DNA of 37,793 nucleotides. Source: Bacteroidales bacterium UBA4070. Lineage in GTDB: Bacteria; Bacteroidota; Bacteroidia; Bacteroidales; VadinHA17. The DNA lies in assembly GCA_002383485.1 (NCBI GenBank), contig DFYY01000052.1, forward strand, positions 1 to 37,793, written 5' to 3'. Below are positions 1 through 8,012 of this stretch, in pieces. The translations under genes were made by a program, and so were the position numbers. The stretch's first letter is position 1, and each line of letters starts with the position of its first letter. The notes under the pieces were generated by a model, which was not told where the DNA came from, did not search any database, and was given only the letters and a program-made list of their open reading frames with translations.

Positions 1-85
1 TAAAGGTAGGCCATAAAGAATTGTATAAGGCACGCCACACCCCCCCCGGCTCCACCTCACATTTTGTTCCGGGATTACATGACAA

Positions 86-456
86 TACAATTCTTGCAGG
101 TCCACGACCTGCGGGGTACAGATGGGCGTTCCGGTATACAATTCTTCCACCTCTACGAGGTGGCAGGGTGAGGATGGCCGTTAATGTCCTGTACTACAAT
201 TCTTGCAGGCCCACGACCTGCGGGGTACAGATGGGCGTTCCGGTATACAATTCTTCCACCTCTACGAGGTGGCAGGGTGAGGATGGCCGTTAATGTCCTG
301 TACTACAATTCTTGCAGGTCCACGACCTGCGGGGTACAGATGGGTGCTCTGCCATACAATTCTAGCAGGTCCACAACCAGAGGGGTACAGATGGCTGTAC
401 TGCTATACAATTCGTGCAGGTCAACGGCCTTGGGCAGGCAACGGGCATGCACCCGC
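86..456. repeat. Tandem array of two alternating hairpin repeat types (A and B)
   Basis: Every unit starts with TACAATTC. Type A units (51 bp) start at 86, 195, 304, 355 and 406. Type B units (58 bp) start at 137 and 246. A+B therefore forms a 109 bp composite repeated twice, followed by three A units. Type A carries the perfect hairpin GCAGGTC-cac-GACCTGC; type B carries CCACCTC-tac-GAGGTGG. The stem sequence differs between types but all seven pairs are kept. The hairpin is intact in the first three A units and decays in the last two. Reading frames run through the array only because of its periodicity and GC content; they encode repeated nonsense and no protein family. It lies downstream of the minus-strand transaldolase gene. 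It resembles a REP/BIME-like intergenic family; the family is not recognised by name. Confidence 0.85.
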
Positions 457-478
457 AGATCTGCACTATTGTACCACT

Positions 479-513
479 AATTCGGAACTCGCAATTCGGA
501 ACTCGCAACTCTC
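479..513. repeat. Heptanucleotide repeat block (5 x 7 bp)
   Basis: Five consecutive heptamers, each beginning AA, fill this block in strict 7-bp register: aattcgg, aactcgc, aattcgg, aactcgc, aactctc. The block ends at the base before the stop codon of the minus-strand gene at 514. Similar heptamer words occur near 4361, 4470, 4505 and 10646. Confidence 0.8.
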
Positions 514-1734
514 TCAGACAATCAGCCCCCTTACCCTGTCATCCAGCTGCTGCTGGTCAACGGTGAAGGAAGCCAGGCCGGCAAGGGTCAGCATCGTGTC
601 CGGCGCCAACTCACCGGTAAGCAGCCTCTCTCTCCATGATGCCAGCACGGGAATCTTCCCCTCAGCAGCAATACGCTTCTTATCCGCATCGTTCATAACC
701 GGGAACATATCCGCCAGCCCTGCCTCGTGTGCAAGCCTTACAATCTCTTCTCCCGAGGAGGGCAACTGCCGCCCAAGCTGCCGCCCGAGATTAACAACAT
801 TCTTCGATACCTCCCAAAACTTCTCAATTCCCAGCCCGGCCGCCTCATTGGTGAGAGGCACATCATACCTCGTGGTGAGCCTGCTGCCGAAGAGACCGCT
901 TAACGACTTCCTCCCTGCTGCAGCCACTTTGGGAGGCATCGTAAATACATCAGTGCCCGCAAGCAGATCAAGCTGAGTATAATTCCTCAGGCTGGCAGCT
1001 ATCTGCCTCGTCCTGAATCCGGTCTCACCTGACAGCCGTGTCACCCACTCCTGCGAAGAAAGCACTGCATTTTCACCGGCACCGCTGCCGTCGCCCAGCC
1101 TGTTATCTGACAGAAACACACCTATCCTCCCAAGGAAAACATTCAGGTAATCGGGCCGTGCCACCAGAGTTACCAGCGCGTTCTGCCGTGCACTGAACCC
1201 GAGGGTGAAGTTGATCCGAACCCCCTTTTCATGCAACAGCCTCGCACCAATAAGCCCTTCCGGCGTATACGGCACCTTGACAATGAACTGGCCGGGACAG
1301 AGTTCCCTGTATCTCAGACCGTAAGAGACAATGGCCTCAATATCATAGGCCGTATCAGTATGAAGCTCCACACTGACCATACCGCCGAATTTCTTCGCAA
1401 GGCGAAGGCCATGTCTGGCATTAAGGATGAAGGCTATCTCCTTAACACGCTCGTTCACTGGCAGATGACTCACCAGATCAAGTGCACGGGGCACGAACGA
1501 ATCATATATCCCCTTCTGAATCTCATTGTTCAGCAGCGTGTTATTAGTGGTCAGGGCAGTCATTTCTGCCGTCCAGTTGGCTTCGGCCTCCTCCATATCA
1601 CCCGTGTCAAGCCACAGTTCGGTGCCTGTGGAGCGCAACGACTGCCAGAAAGGATCGTATTTCGCTGTTACTGGCTTCTCATCAATACCTGACTTAATGA
1701 AGTCAGAAAGCTTCTCATTGTAGGTCAAACTCAT
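514..1734 (-). CDS. Transaldolase family protein
   Basis: A 406-aa protein that I assign to the transaldolase/fructose-6-phosphate aldolase (class I aldolase, TIM barrel) family. The central stretch shows the family pattern: a beta strand FIVKVPYT with the presumed Schiff-base lysine, then the GLIGARLLHEKGVRINFTLGF region and the LNVFLGRIGVFL barrel strand. It likely interconverts sugar phosphates in the non-oxidative pentose phosphate pathway, in the cytosol. It is longer than the short 215-aa MipB/TalC type and closer to long bacterial transaldolases, with an extra N-terminal segment of about 90 residues and a C-terminal extension. Its start overlaps the stop of the upstream channel gene by 4 bp, so the two are probably translationally coupled. 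The exact substrate cannot be read from sequence. Confidence 0.75.
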   Translation of the reverse strand: MSLTYNEKLSDFIKSGIDEKPVTAKYDPFWQSLRSTGTELWLDTGDMEEAEANWTAEMTALTTNNTLLNNEIQKGIYDSFVPRALDLVSHLPVNERVKEIAFILNARHGLRLAKKFGGMVSVELHTDTAYDIEAIVSYGLRYRELCPGQFIVKVPYTPEGLIGARLLHEKGVRINFTLGFSARQNALVTLVARPDYLNVFLGRIGVFLSDNRLGDGSGAGENAVLSSQEWVTRLSGETGFRTRQIAASLRNYTQLDLLAGTDVFTMPPKVAAAGRKSLSGLFGSRLTTRYDVPLTNEAAGLGIEKFWEVSKNVVNLGRQLGRQLPSSGEEIVRLAHEAGLADMFPVMNDADKKRIAAEGKIPVLASWRERLLTGELAPDTMLTLAGLASFTVDQQQLDDRVRGLIV

Positions 1735-2990
1735 TTCTTACTATTTACATTTGTCAAACTTCTTAATGCCTCAAGGTCGCTCCCTGACGGATTCTGGAAT
1801 AGCTTGAGCCCGAAACGGCCAACAACGGCGTATGCGTAATCAAGCACAGCCGACTGCACACTCTCGAACGGCACCCATGAATTTATCTTGCTGAAGCAGT
1901 AGATCTCCACCGGCATGCCTGACTCAGTCGGAGGCATGTCACGCACCATTACCGGCATCATGGAATCAATATCGCGGTGATTTCTGAGATACTCAACCAT
2001 GTAAGCCCTGAAGGCTCCCAGGTTGGTGAGCGATGTGAGCTCCCCCCTCTTCAGCGCCTCTATCTCCGCCTCATTTTCCATAAGCCACTTCTCGAGGTAA
2101 GGCCTCTCATTAATGGCATCAATAAGCTCCGGAGTCATAAACTGTATGGAACGGACATCAATGCGTATCTCCCGTTTGATCCTCCTCACCCCGGAATCCT
2201 CCATCCCCTTCCAGTTCTGAAACGATTCCGAGATCAGAGCATATGTGGGAACCGTCAGTATCGTCTTGTCAAAGTTTTCGACCTTGACTGTATATAGAGT
2301 CATGTCAATTACAGTCCCGTCTATATTCCTCCCCGGGATCGTTATCCAGTCACCCAGTTTGACCATGTTGTTGGTTGACAGCTGTACGCTTGCAACCAGT
2401 CCCAGCAGCGTATCCTTGAAGATTACAACAATTACCGCCATTGCAACACCGAGGCCGGCAAAAACGCTTGTAAGTGAAACCCGGAAAAGTGCAGATATCA
2501 TTATAAGCACACCGCCTGAGACAACCAGCACCTTGACTATCTGTACGTAGGGTTTGATGGACCTGCCTTTGGAGTAAGGCTGCATCAGCCACACCTGGTG
2601 CCATCCCTCAATGAACGCAGTCAGTGTCAGAGTGGCCCAGATTATAATCCAGAGCGCCGCCGACTTGTGTATAAATGTCAGCCATCCAGGGTTCTCGCGC
2701 AGCAACCATGTGGCCAGGTTATAGACTATTACGCCCGGGACAATCATTGCCAGACGCTTGAACATTTTTGTCTCCAGAAACTTATCGTCATACGCAGACT
2801 TTGAGCGTCTCACCGCATACGCGAAGGTCCGTACCACAATAACCCGTGTAAAATAATATGAAATCAATGCAAGCAGGCCTACGGCCGCAACAAGGAGTAC
2901 CGTGCTCAGCCACGAAACGGCCACTGCCGGCATTCCGAGGCCCGCCAGGAATTCCCTGACGGTCATGACAGGATCAAACGAACGAAACAT
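1731..2990 (-). CDS. MscS-family mechanosensitive ion channel (YbdG-like)
   Basis: A 419-aa inner-membrane protein. The N-terminal half has several hydrophobic segments (about residues 23-45, 75-95, 105-125 and 150-205). The last is the pore-lining helix rich in Gly and Ala (SVFAGLGVAMAVIVVIFKDT), followed by the MscS beta domain (LGDWITIPG, DGTVIDMTLYTVKVENFDKT, VPTYALISESFQNW). Length and layout match YbdG/MscM-type miniconductance channels (about 415 aa) rather than the 286-aa MscS. It would release osmolytes on hypo-osmotic shock. It is the first gene of a two-gene minus-strand unit with the transaldolase gene (4-bp overlap) and is divergent from the M64 peptidase gene, with about 90 bp between start codons. 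Confidence 0.88.
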   Translation of the reverse strand: MFRSFDPVMTVREFLAGLGMPAVAVSWLSTVLLVAAVGLLALISYYFTRVIVVRTFAYAVRRSKSAYDDKFLETKMFKRLAMIVPGVIVYNLATWLLRENPGWLTFIHKSAALWIIIWATLTLTAFIEGWHQVWLMQPYSKGRSIKPYVQIVKVLVVSGGVLIMISALFRVSLTSVFAGLGVAMAVIVVIFKDTLLGLVASVQLSTNNMVKLGDWITIPGRNIDGTVIDMTLYTVKVENFDKTILTVPTYALISESFQNWKGMEDSGVRRIKREIRIDVRSIQFMTPELIDAINERPYLEKWLMENEAEIEALKRGELTSLTNLGAFRAYMVEYLRNHRDIDSMMPVMVRDMPPTESGMPVEIYCFSKINSWVPFESVQSAVLDYAYAVVGRFGLKLFQNPSGSDLEALRSLTNVNSKK

Positions 2991-3078
2991 GCTTCAGTTG
3001 TTTATGGCTGTTAAATTACAAATTATCTTTTTTTGTGACTGCCTGTTTATTACCTTTACAATTCAAAACTGTCAAATC

Positions 3079-4353
3079 ATGAAATCTTTTCCGGTAATTT
3101 CATTGTTTCTGCTTGCAATGTCAGTTCAGGCACAGGTTGTGTTTGATGACCATTTCACCGACCGTACTATGAGGTTTGACTTCATGATGGCCGGCAACAG
3201 CGAGACCACAAAAGTGTACCCTGTCTCATTCAGGGAAGAGCCCTTCTGGGGCGGATCACTGACTAACCTTACCGATCCGTTCGGATACGGCAACTTCTTA
3301 TACGAAATCTTTGACGCCGCAACCGGTAAGCTGATCTATTCGAGAGGCTTCTGCACGCTCTACCAGGAGTGGCAGACCACCGCGGAGGCGAAAAAGATGG
3401 ATCGCGTATTTCACGAAGTCGCCACCTTCCCGTTCCCGAAGAACAAGGTGAACTTCGTGCTGAGCATCCGGGGCCGCGACAGTAAATTCTCAAAACTTTA
3501 CGAGACAGCCATTGACCCCTCTGACTACTTCATAACCAGGGAAAAACCCGCAGCAGCCGCAGCTACAAGGATCCTTGGCACCGGAGATCCGCACACCTCC
3601 CTTGACATCGCATTCATAGCCGAGGGATACACGCAGAGCGAAATGGAAAAATTCCGAAGCGATGTCAAACGGATGGGCAGGATCATCCTTGCCGAAGCCC
3701 CTTTCGACAAGTACGCTGACCGGATCAACATATGGGCCGTTGAGGCTCCCTCGCAGGAATCGGGCACCGATGTGCCGGGCGAAGGGATCTATGTCAATAC
3801 GGCCCTCAGCGCAAGCTATTATACATTTGACGTCGACCGCTACCTGACCACGCAGGATATACGCAGGGTCAACGACTATGCTGCAGCAGCGCCCCACGAC
3901 CAGATTATAGTACTTATCAACAGCACAAGGTACGGAGGCGGCGGAGTATACAACTACTATAGCGCCGTAACTTCTGACCACAAGCTCACCCCGCAGGTGC
4001 TTACACACGAGTTCGGACACGGTTTCGCCGGGCTGGCAGATGAATACTACTCCTCGGAGGTTGCATATGAGGAGTTCTACCCCCTCGATGTGGAGCCATG
4101 GGAACCCAACATCACCACCAGGGTGAATTTTGATGCTAAATGGAAGGACCTGATTGCCAAATCAGTCCCGGTGCCAACGCCAAATGACAAGAGGTATATC
4201 GGTGTTACCGGCCTGTTCGAGGGTGGCGGCTATTCAGCGAAAGGTATTTACCGTCCATCATTCGATTGCCGCATGAAGAGCAACCAGGCAGATTCATTCT
4301 GCGAGGTATGCCAGGAAGCAATTGAGGAGATGATACTCTTCTATCTGAATTAG
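3079..4353 (+). CDS. Secreted IgA-peptidase-like M64 family metallopeptidase
   Basis: A 424-aa protein. I chose the ATG at 3079 because it begins a clear signal peptide (MKSFPVISLFLLAMSVQAQ, cut after QAQ); the longer in-frame start at 2902 lies inside the divergent channel gene. After the signal comes a beta-rich N-terminal domain typical of M64 proteins (to about residue 150), then the catalytic domain beginning near DIAFIAEGYT. The zinc site is HEFGH at residues 310-314, continuing as GFAGLADEYY. A C-terminal cysteine region (FDCRMKSN..FCEVCQEAI) closes the fold. Peptidase_M64 proteins are common in Bacteroidota and named after the Clostridium ramosum IgA peptidase; the true substrate here is unknown. 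Cells probably export it to the periplasm or surface. Confidence 0.88.
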   Translation: MKSFPVISLFLLAMSVQAQVVFDDHFTDRTMRFDFMMAGNSETTKVYPVSFREEPFWGGSLTNLTDPFGYGNFLYEIFDAATGKLIYSRGFCTLYQEWQTTAEAKKMDRVFHEVATFPFPKNKVNFVLSIRGRDSKFSKLYETAIDPSDYFITREKPAAAAATRILGTGDPHTSLDIAFIAEGYTQSEMEKFRSDVKRMGRIILAEAPFDKYADRINIWAVEAPSQESGTDVPGEGIYVNTALSASYYTFDVDRYLTTQDIRRVNDYAAAAPHDQIIVLINSTRYGGGGVYNYYSAVTSDHKLTPQVLTHEFGHGFAGLADEYYSSEVAYEEFYPLDVEPWEPNITTRVNFDAKWKDLIAKSVPVPTPNDKRYIGVTGLFEGGGYSAKGIYRPSFDCRMKSNQADSFCEVCQEAIEEMILFYLN

Positions 4354-4360
4354 AGTCAAC

Positions 4361-4525
4361 AGGCAGTAGGCAATAGTCTTAAAATTGAAGCTTGCAGAGC
4401 TTGAAGAACTGTAAAAGAGGTGCATTCAGACCTCTTCTATCTTAGATTATAAAGTGATTGCGACGTGCGAATTTCGAATTTCGAAAGGGTGAATCAATCG
4501 AACTTCGCAAATCGCAAATCGCAAA
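4361..4525. repeat. Convergent intergenic spacer with 7-bp micro-repeats and a weak hairpin
   Basis: This spacer separates the convergent M64 peptidase (+) and floA (-). It contains short 7-bp repeats: aggcagt/aggcaat at 4361-4374, aatttcg twice at 4470-4483, and tcgcaaa three times at 4505-4525. Between them is the hairpin AAGAGGT (4415-4421), 8-nt loop, ACCTCTT (4430-4436). It has a short T-rich flank on both strands and could be a weak bidirectional terminator. No coding signal was found. Confidence 0.55.
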
Positions 4526-4531
4526 TTCAAT

Positions 4532-5518
4532 TTATTTCTTCTTCTCCCCGCCTGATGTCGGCGGCTTGGCAATAGAGTCACGCATGCTTGTGTCGGCCTC
4601 GATATTCCTCATCCTGTAGTAATCCATGATACCCAGGTTGCCGCTCTTGAATGCATGAGCCATGGCAAGAGGAATCTCCACCTCGGCTTCGATAACCTTC
4701 GCACGGGCTTCCTGTGCCTTGGCCTTCATCTCCTGCTCATAGGCGACAGCCATTGCACGGCGCTCTTCGGCCTTGGCCTGGGCGATGTTCTTGTCGGCAT
4801 TCGCCTGGTCCATCTGAAGCACGGCACCGATGTTCTTTCCTATATCGATGTCAGCTATATCAATCGAGAGAATCTCAAATGCAGTGCCTGCATCAAGCCC
4901 TTTCTCAAGCACAGTCTTGCTAATCCTGTCAGGATTCTCAAGAACCTCCTTGTGACTGTGTGCCGAACCGATCGATGATACAATACCCTCACCAACGCGG
5001 GCAAGAACGGTCTCTTCGCCGGCTCCGCCGACAAGCTGCTTGATGTTGGCCCTGACGGTCACCCTCGCCTTCGCGATGAGCTGGATACCGTCACGTGCCA
5101 CTGCGGTAACCGGTGGGGTATCAATGACCTTCGGGTTAACCGACATCTGCACAGCCTGGAACACATCCCTTCCTGCAAGGTCAATGGCTGTGGCCATCTT
5201 GAATGACAGATCTATATTTGCCTTGTTCGCCGAAACGAGAGCGTGAACCACCTGGGCCACATGCCCGCCTGCAAGGTAATGTGCCTCGAGCTCGTCACGG
5301 TTCAGTTTGATCCCGGCCTTGTCTGCCTCAATCATGGCACTCACAATGATTGATGGTGGCACTTTCCTCCAGCGCATGAATATCAGCTGTAGCAGGCTGA
5401 TTCTCACACCTGATACCAGAGCCTGGAACCATAGCCCGATGGGTATGAAGTAAAGCAAGATCCAGAGCAGTATAATCGCTCCGACAATAATTATTACATA
5501 AATGGTAAGTCCGCTCAT
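4532..5518 (-). CDS. floA: Flotillin-like protein FloA
   Basis: A 328-aa protein, matching the usual FloA (UPF0365) length of about 330. One N-terminal membrane hairpin or anchor (residues 5-50, very hydrophobic) is followed by the PHB/flotillin region (VPPSIIVSAMIEADKAGI, AVARDGIQLIAKARVTVRANIKQLVGGAGEETVLARVGEGIV). A charged Ala/Glu-rich coiled coil follows (AQAKAEERRAMAVAYEQEMKA), with a conserved end (EVEIPLAMAHAFKSGNLGIMDYYRM). FloA oligomerises at the inner face of the cytoplasmic membrane in functional microdomains. It is preceded 6 bp away by an NfeD-family gene, the usual partner, and by clpS, forming a minus-strand operon. The gene ends 178 bp from the convergent peptidase gene. Confidence 0.95.
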   Translation of the reverse strand: MSGLTIYVIIIVGAIILLWILLYFIPIGLWFQALVSGVRISLLQLIFMRWRKVPPSIIVSAMIEADKAGIKLNRDELEAHYLAGGHVAQVVHALVSANKANIDLSFKMATAIDLAGRDVFQAVQMSVNPKVIDTPPVTAVARDGIQLIAKARVTVRANIKQLVGGAGEETVLARVGEGIVSSIGSAHSHKEVLENPDRISKTVLEKGLDAGTAFEILSIDIADIDIGKNIGAVLQMDQANADKNIAQAKAEERRAMAVAYEQEMKAKAQEARAKVIEAEVEIPLAMAHAFKSGNLGIMDYYRMRNIEADTSMRDSIAKPPTSGGEKKK

Positions 5519-5524
5519 ATCTAT

Positions 5525-6001
5525 TTATTTATTTATTGGTTTTACTATCAATTTATTGTCATCAATCCTGATAACCTCTATCTCCTGCCTGGGGTCAATG
5601 AGAATGTCAACCGATTTCGCCTCAAAATACTCCCCGTTAACCAGCACCTTCCCTCCCGGGGCAAGCCGTGTGACTGTTACTCCTCTGTCTCCGGCCTTCA
5701 CCCTGCCCTCTTCAGCACCCACGGTGTCAACCTTGCCGTCAATTGTGGTCTTGAGCATGAATTTATTCCATGTGCCGGATTTAAGCATTAATATTGTAAG
5801 CACAACCATCACAAGGGCCGTTGCACCCAGAACCAGCAGTCCGGTTGTAGTGCCGAAGCTTACAAATGCAAAGACTATCCCGCTCACAAGACATATTGCC
5901 CCGCCTACTCCGGCAATTGTAATACCGGGTATGAGCATGAACTCAATGATGAAGAGCAGCAGCCCGACGAAAATCAAAAATATTATAAGTCCCAGAGACA
6001 T
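5525..6001 (-). CDS. NfeD family membrane protein (FloA partner)
   Basis: A 158-aa short NfeD1b-type protein. It has three or four hydrophobic segments in the first 90 residues (GLIIFLIFVGLLLFIIEFML, ITIAGVGGAICLVSGIVFAFV, TGLLVLGATALVMVVLTIL). A soluble OB-fold NfeD C-terminal domain follows (about residues 95-158: VDTVGAEEGRVKAGDRGVTV, GGKVLVNGEYFEAKS, EVIRIDDNKLIVKP). It lacks the N-terminal ClpP-like protease domain of long NfeD proteins. NfeD proteins are genetically and physically linked to flotillins, and here floA follows after 6 bp. The clpS stop lies 12 bp upstream. Confidence 0.9.
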   Translation of the reverse strand: MSLGLIIFLIFVGLLLFIIEFMLIPGITIAGVGGAICLVSGIVFAFVSFGTTTGLLVLGATALVMVVLTILMLKSGTWNKFMLKTTIDGKVDTVGAEEGRVKAGDRGVTVTRLAPGGKVLVNGEYFEAKSVDILIDPRQEIEVIRIDDNKLIVKPINK

Positions 6002-6013
6002 CAGCTTTTTATT

Positions 6014-6283
6014 TTAAATCAAAACTGTATCAAGACTGAGTTCCCTCAGTTCAGCGCTCATCTTCTCGAGTGTGGCGTGGTCAGCTATCTTGATGACACA
6101 TCCTCCCTTTATGTGTGTAAGCACGGCACACTGTTCAGCCTGGATATTGTCATGCCCGCATACCTCCACGAGCGATTTGATGACATGATCAAAGCTGTTT
6201 ATATCATCATTGATGAGCATGAGGGATCTTTCATTATCCTCGTGTCTACTGCTATCTTCCGGTCTCGGCGCTCTTTTAGTCAT
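6014..6283 (-). CDS. clpS: ATP-dependent Clp protease adaptor ClpS
   Basis: An 89-aa protein with the ClpS core: LMLINDDINSFDHVIKSL (the NDD and helix region that binds N-degrons), AEQCAVLTHIKGGCVIKIAD (the region contacting the ClpA/ClpC N domain), and the terminal strand. ClpS delivers N-end-rule substrates to the Clp AAA+ unfoldase. The conserved H of the ClpS LTHxxG motif is present. Its start overlaps the end of the upstream SPOR-like gene by 8 bp, and the NfeD gene follows after 12 bp. The adaptor thus sits in the same transcription unit as a flotillin pair. The first 18 residues are charged and probably disordered. Confidence 0.9.
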   Translation of the reverse strand: MTKRAPRPEDSSRHEDNERSLMLINDDINSFDHVIKSLVEVCGHDNIQAEQCAVLTHIKGGCVIKIADHATLEKMSAELRELSLDTVLI

Positions 6284-7490
6284 CCGGCAGTTTGTTGATT
6301 AGTTCCCTTGCAGCTTCGACGGGTATCTCCTGCAATCCGACATATGCTGCAACCCTGGCTGAGTTGTAACCGTTTCGTATCAGCAGCGAGACATACTCGT
6401 CAGCGCTTTCAAATGTAATAAAATTACCTATGAGAAACACCGTTTCGCCGATGTTGTTTTGAACCATGTCGAGTCCGCGTGTTCCGGCCAGCCGTTCAAT
6501 CTTTTGAATGACCTCAGGCTTGACAGGCTTGTCTATGCGTAACACCTCCGCCCTGAAGTAGAGCGTTCCTACCGGAACAGGATTGATCACCCGGTCCTGT
6601 GCCCCCTGCCGGCCGGTATCCGTGCCCGTGAGCTCACTGTTGGCTGAAACCGGCCTGGCTGTATCCATGCCCGCGGGCTCGCCGTTAGCTACTATTGGCC
6701 TGCCAGACCACTCCGCCTCCAGCAGGGCAGCCCTCTCCATTGAGACCTGCACACCGTTCATCAGCGCTATTATGAAGGCATCGGGGAATCCGGCACCTCG
6801 CGCCGCCGGCAAGGATTTCCTTGCATCCTCCAACCTTCTGAACATACCGGCATAATAATAGATTGCCTCACTGCCCTGCCTCTTTCTCCCGTAGACAGGC
6901 CAGAGACCCCTGAACAGCGAGGGGGCCACATTGTTTCTGAAGGTTGCGATCTGAACGGTGTAGATCAGCCCATGCGGCATGGTTGGCTCTACCGGTACAG
7001 GATTGGCATCAGAGTACGCCGGTACGGGTCTGACCTCAAAGAGAGCCATATTACCGTCCTCCTGCCCGGATACATTCTTCCGGGTAGTGACACCAGGAGT
7101 GGAGAGCAGCAACGAGTCAGCCATGGCACTCACAGCGGCCTCCTTCGTGGTCTCCTCAGCAGCTCTTTTCTCCATACGTTCCCTGTCAGCCTCCGGTGCT
7201 GCCGCAACAGACTGTGCTGCTCTCTCAGCCCGCAAAGCGATGGAGTCAGCACTATGACGCAGTTCCACCGCCTCGCCAAGCACCCTGAACAGATCGTCTG
7301 GCACACCGCTTACTTCGCCCCTGACCCGGAGAACCCGTGTGCCATTCGCCGATGGCTTCCTTACCCCATCCTGTGCCCCGAGTGATCCCGCCGGCAGCAT
7401 CATGACAACAAGCACTCCGACAACAAGTCCGCGTACCTCTGTGTTAATAACTCTGAGACTTAAATATTTTGTGAAAGATGATAACTTCAT
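6276..7490 (-). CDS. Exported protein with two SPOR-like domains
   Basis: A 404-aa protein using the start at 7490. That ATG follows a purine-rich GGTAAAGG and directly precedes a signal/anchor segment (VRGLVVGVLVVMMLPAGSLGAQ); an alternative start 15 bp upstream would lie too close to the predicted promoter. An Ala/Glu-rich linker follows (about residues 60-150). The first SPOR-like fold begins near YTVQIATFRNNVAPSLFRGL and ends near FPDAFIIALMNGVQV. A second, weaker one begins near LYFRAEVLRIDKPVK. SPOR domains bind denuded peptidoglycan at division sites, so a periplasmic cell-wall role is likely. I infer the SPOR assignment from pattern only. It heads the clpS-nfeD-floA unit and starts 36 bp from the divergent bcp gene. 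Confidence 0.6.
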   Translation of the reverse strand: MKLSSFTKYLSLRVINTEVRGLVVGVLVVMMLPAGSLGAQDGVRKPSANGTRVLRVRGEVSGVPDDLFRVLGEAVELRHSADSIALRAERAAQSVAAAPEADRERMEKRAAEETTKEAAVSAMADSLLLSTPGVTTRKNVSGQEDGNMALFEVRPVPAYSDANPVPVEPTMPHGLIYTVQIATFRNNVAPSLFRGLWPVYGRKRQGSEAIYYYAGMFRRLEDARKSLPAARGAGFPDAFIIALMNGVQVSMERAALLEAEWSGRPIVANGEPAGMDTARPVSANSELTGTDTGRQGAQDRVINPVPVGTLYFRAEVLRIDKPVKPEVIQKIERLAGTRGLDMVQNNIGETVFLIGNFITFESADEYVSLLIRNGYNSARVAAYVGLQEIPVEAARELINKLPDD

Positions 7491-7507
7491 ACCTTTACCA
7501 GCCATAA

Positions 7508-7515
7508 CAAAAATA
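7508..7515 (-). promoter_or_regulatory. Predicted -7 box (TAnnTTTG) for the SPOR-like/clpS/nfeD/floA unit
   Basis: The minus strand reads TATTTTTG, a full match to the Bacteroidota -7 consensus, in the 36-bp gap between the divergent genes. No good -33 TTTG is visible at the usual distance. The implied transcript start near 7501 favours the gene start at 7490. Confidence 0.4.
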
Positions 7516-7526
7516 AGAAAAAAGTC

Positions 7527-7994
7527 ATGACTCAGCTCATCGCAGGCATGCCGGCTCCGCAGTTCAGTGGCTCTGACCAGTACGGAAACAGTGTGAGCCT
7601 CAGCAGTTTCACCGGCAAAAAAATCGTGCTTTATTTTTATCCGAAAGACAATACCCCGGGATGCACTGCAGAAGCATGCAGCCTGAGAGATAATTATGAA
7701 GAACTCCAGAAGAAGGGATTCGTGGTACTGGGTGTCAGTCCTGACAGTGAAAAGTCACACAAAGGCTTCACTGAAAAGCATAACCTGCCCTTCCCGCTGA
7801 TAGCTGACCCTGACCGGAAGATAATGACGGCCTACGGCGCCTGGGGCGAAAAGGTCATGTACGGCAAGAAGGTCACCGGTGTTATCCGCACAACCTTCAT
7901 TATTAATGAGAAGGGTATCATCGAAAAGGTGATCAAAAAGGTTGACACGAAGGAGCATGCCGGCCAGATTTTTAAACTTTACGAAAATGTCTAA
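7527..7994 (+). CDS. bcp: Thioredoxin-dependent thiol peroxidase (Bcp/PrxQ)
   Basis: A 155-aa peroxiredoxin of the BCP/PrxQ type. It shows the active-site region YFYPKDNTPGCTAEACSLRD: the peroxidatic cysteine is in PGCT and the resolving cysteine lies five residues later, the classic atypical 2-Cys alpha arrangement. Also conserved are VLGVSPDSEKSHKGF, LPFPLIADPDRKI and the C-terminal TTFIINEKGIIEKV. It reduces H2O2 and organic hydroperoxides in the cytosol using thioredoxin. recA begins 18 bp after its stop, so the two are probably co-transcribed. The start is well supported because the protein begins directly at the conserved strand. Confidence 0.95.
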   Translation: MTQLIAGMPAPQFSGSDQYGNSVSLSSFTGKKIVLYFYPKDNTPGCTAEACSLRDNYEELQKKGFVVLGVSPDSEKSHKGFTEKHNLPFPLIADPDRKIMTAYGAWGEKVMYGKKVTGVIRTTFIINEKGIIEKVIKKVDTKEHAGQIFKLYENV

Positions 7995-8012
7995 CTGCTA
8001 AAGAATAAGTAA

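Noticed and set aside
86..456. Possible CRISPR array
   Set aside because: The units of 51 and 58 bp are repeated in full, including the parts between hairpins; there are no unique spacers and no cas genes.
21..976. Overlapping plus-strand reading frames of 90-227 codons through the repeat array
   Set aside because: They encode repeats of the same DNA units (YNSC, GVQMG) with no protein family and continue antisense into the transaldolase gene.
2902..3078. In-frame N-terminal extension of the M64 peptidase
   Set aside because: It lies within the divergent channel gene and precedes a clear signal peptide starting at 3079.
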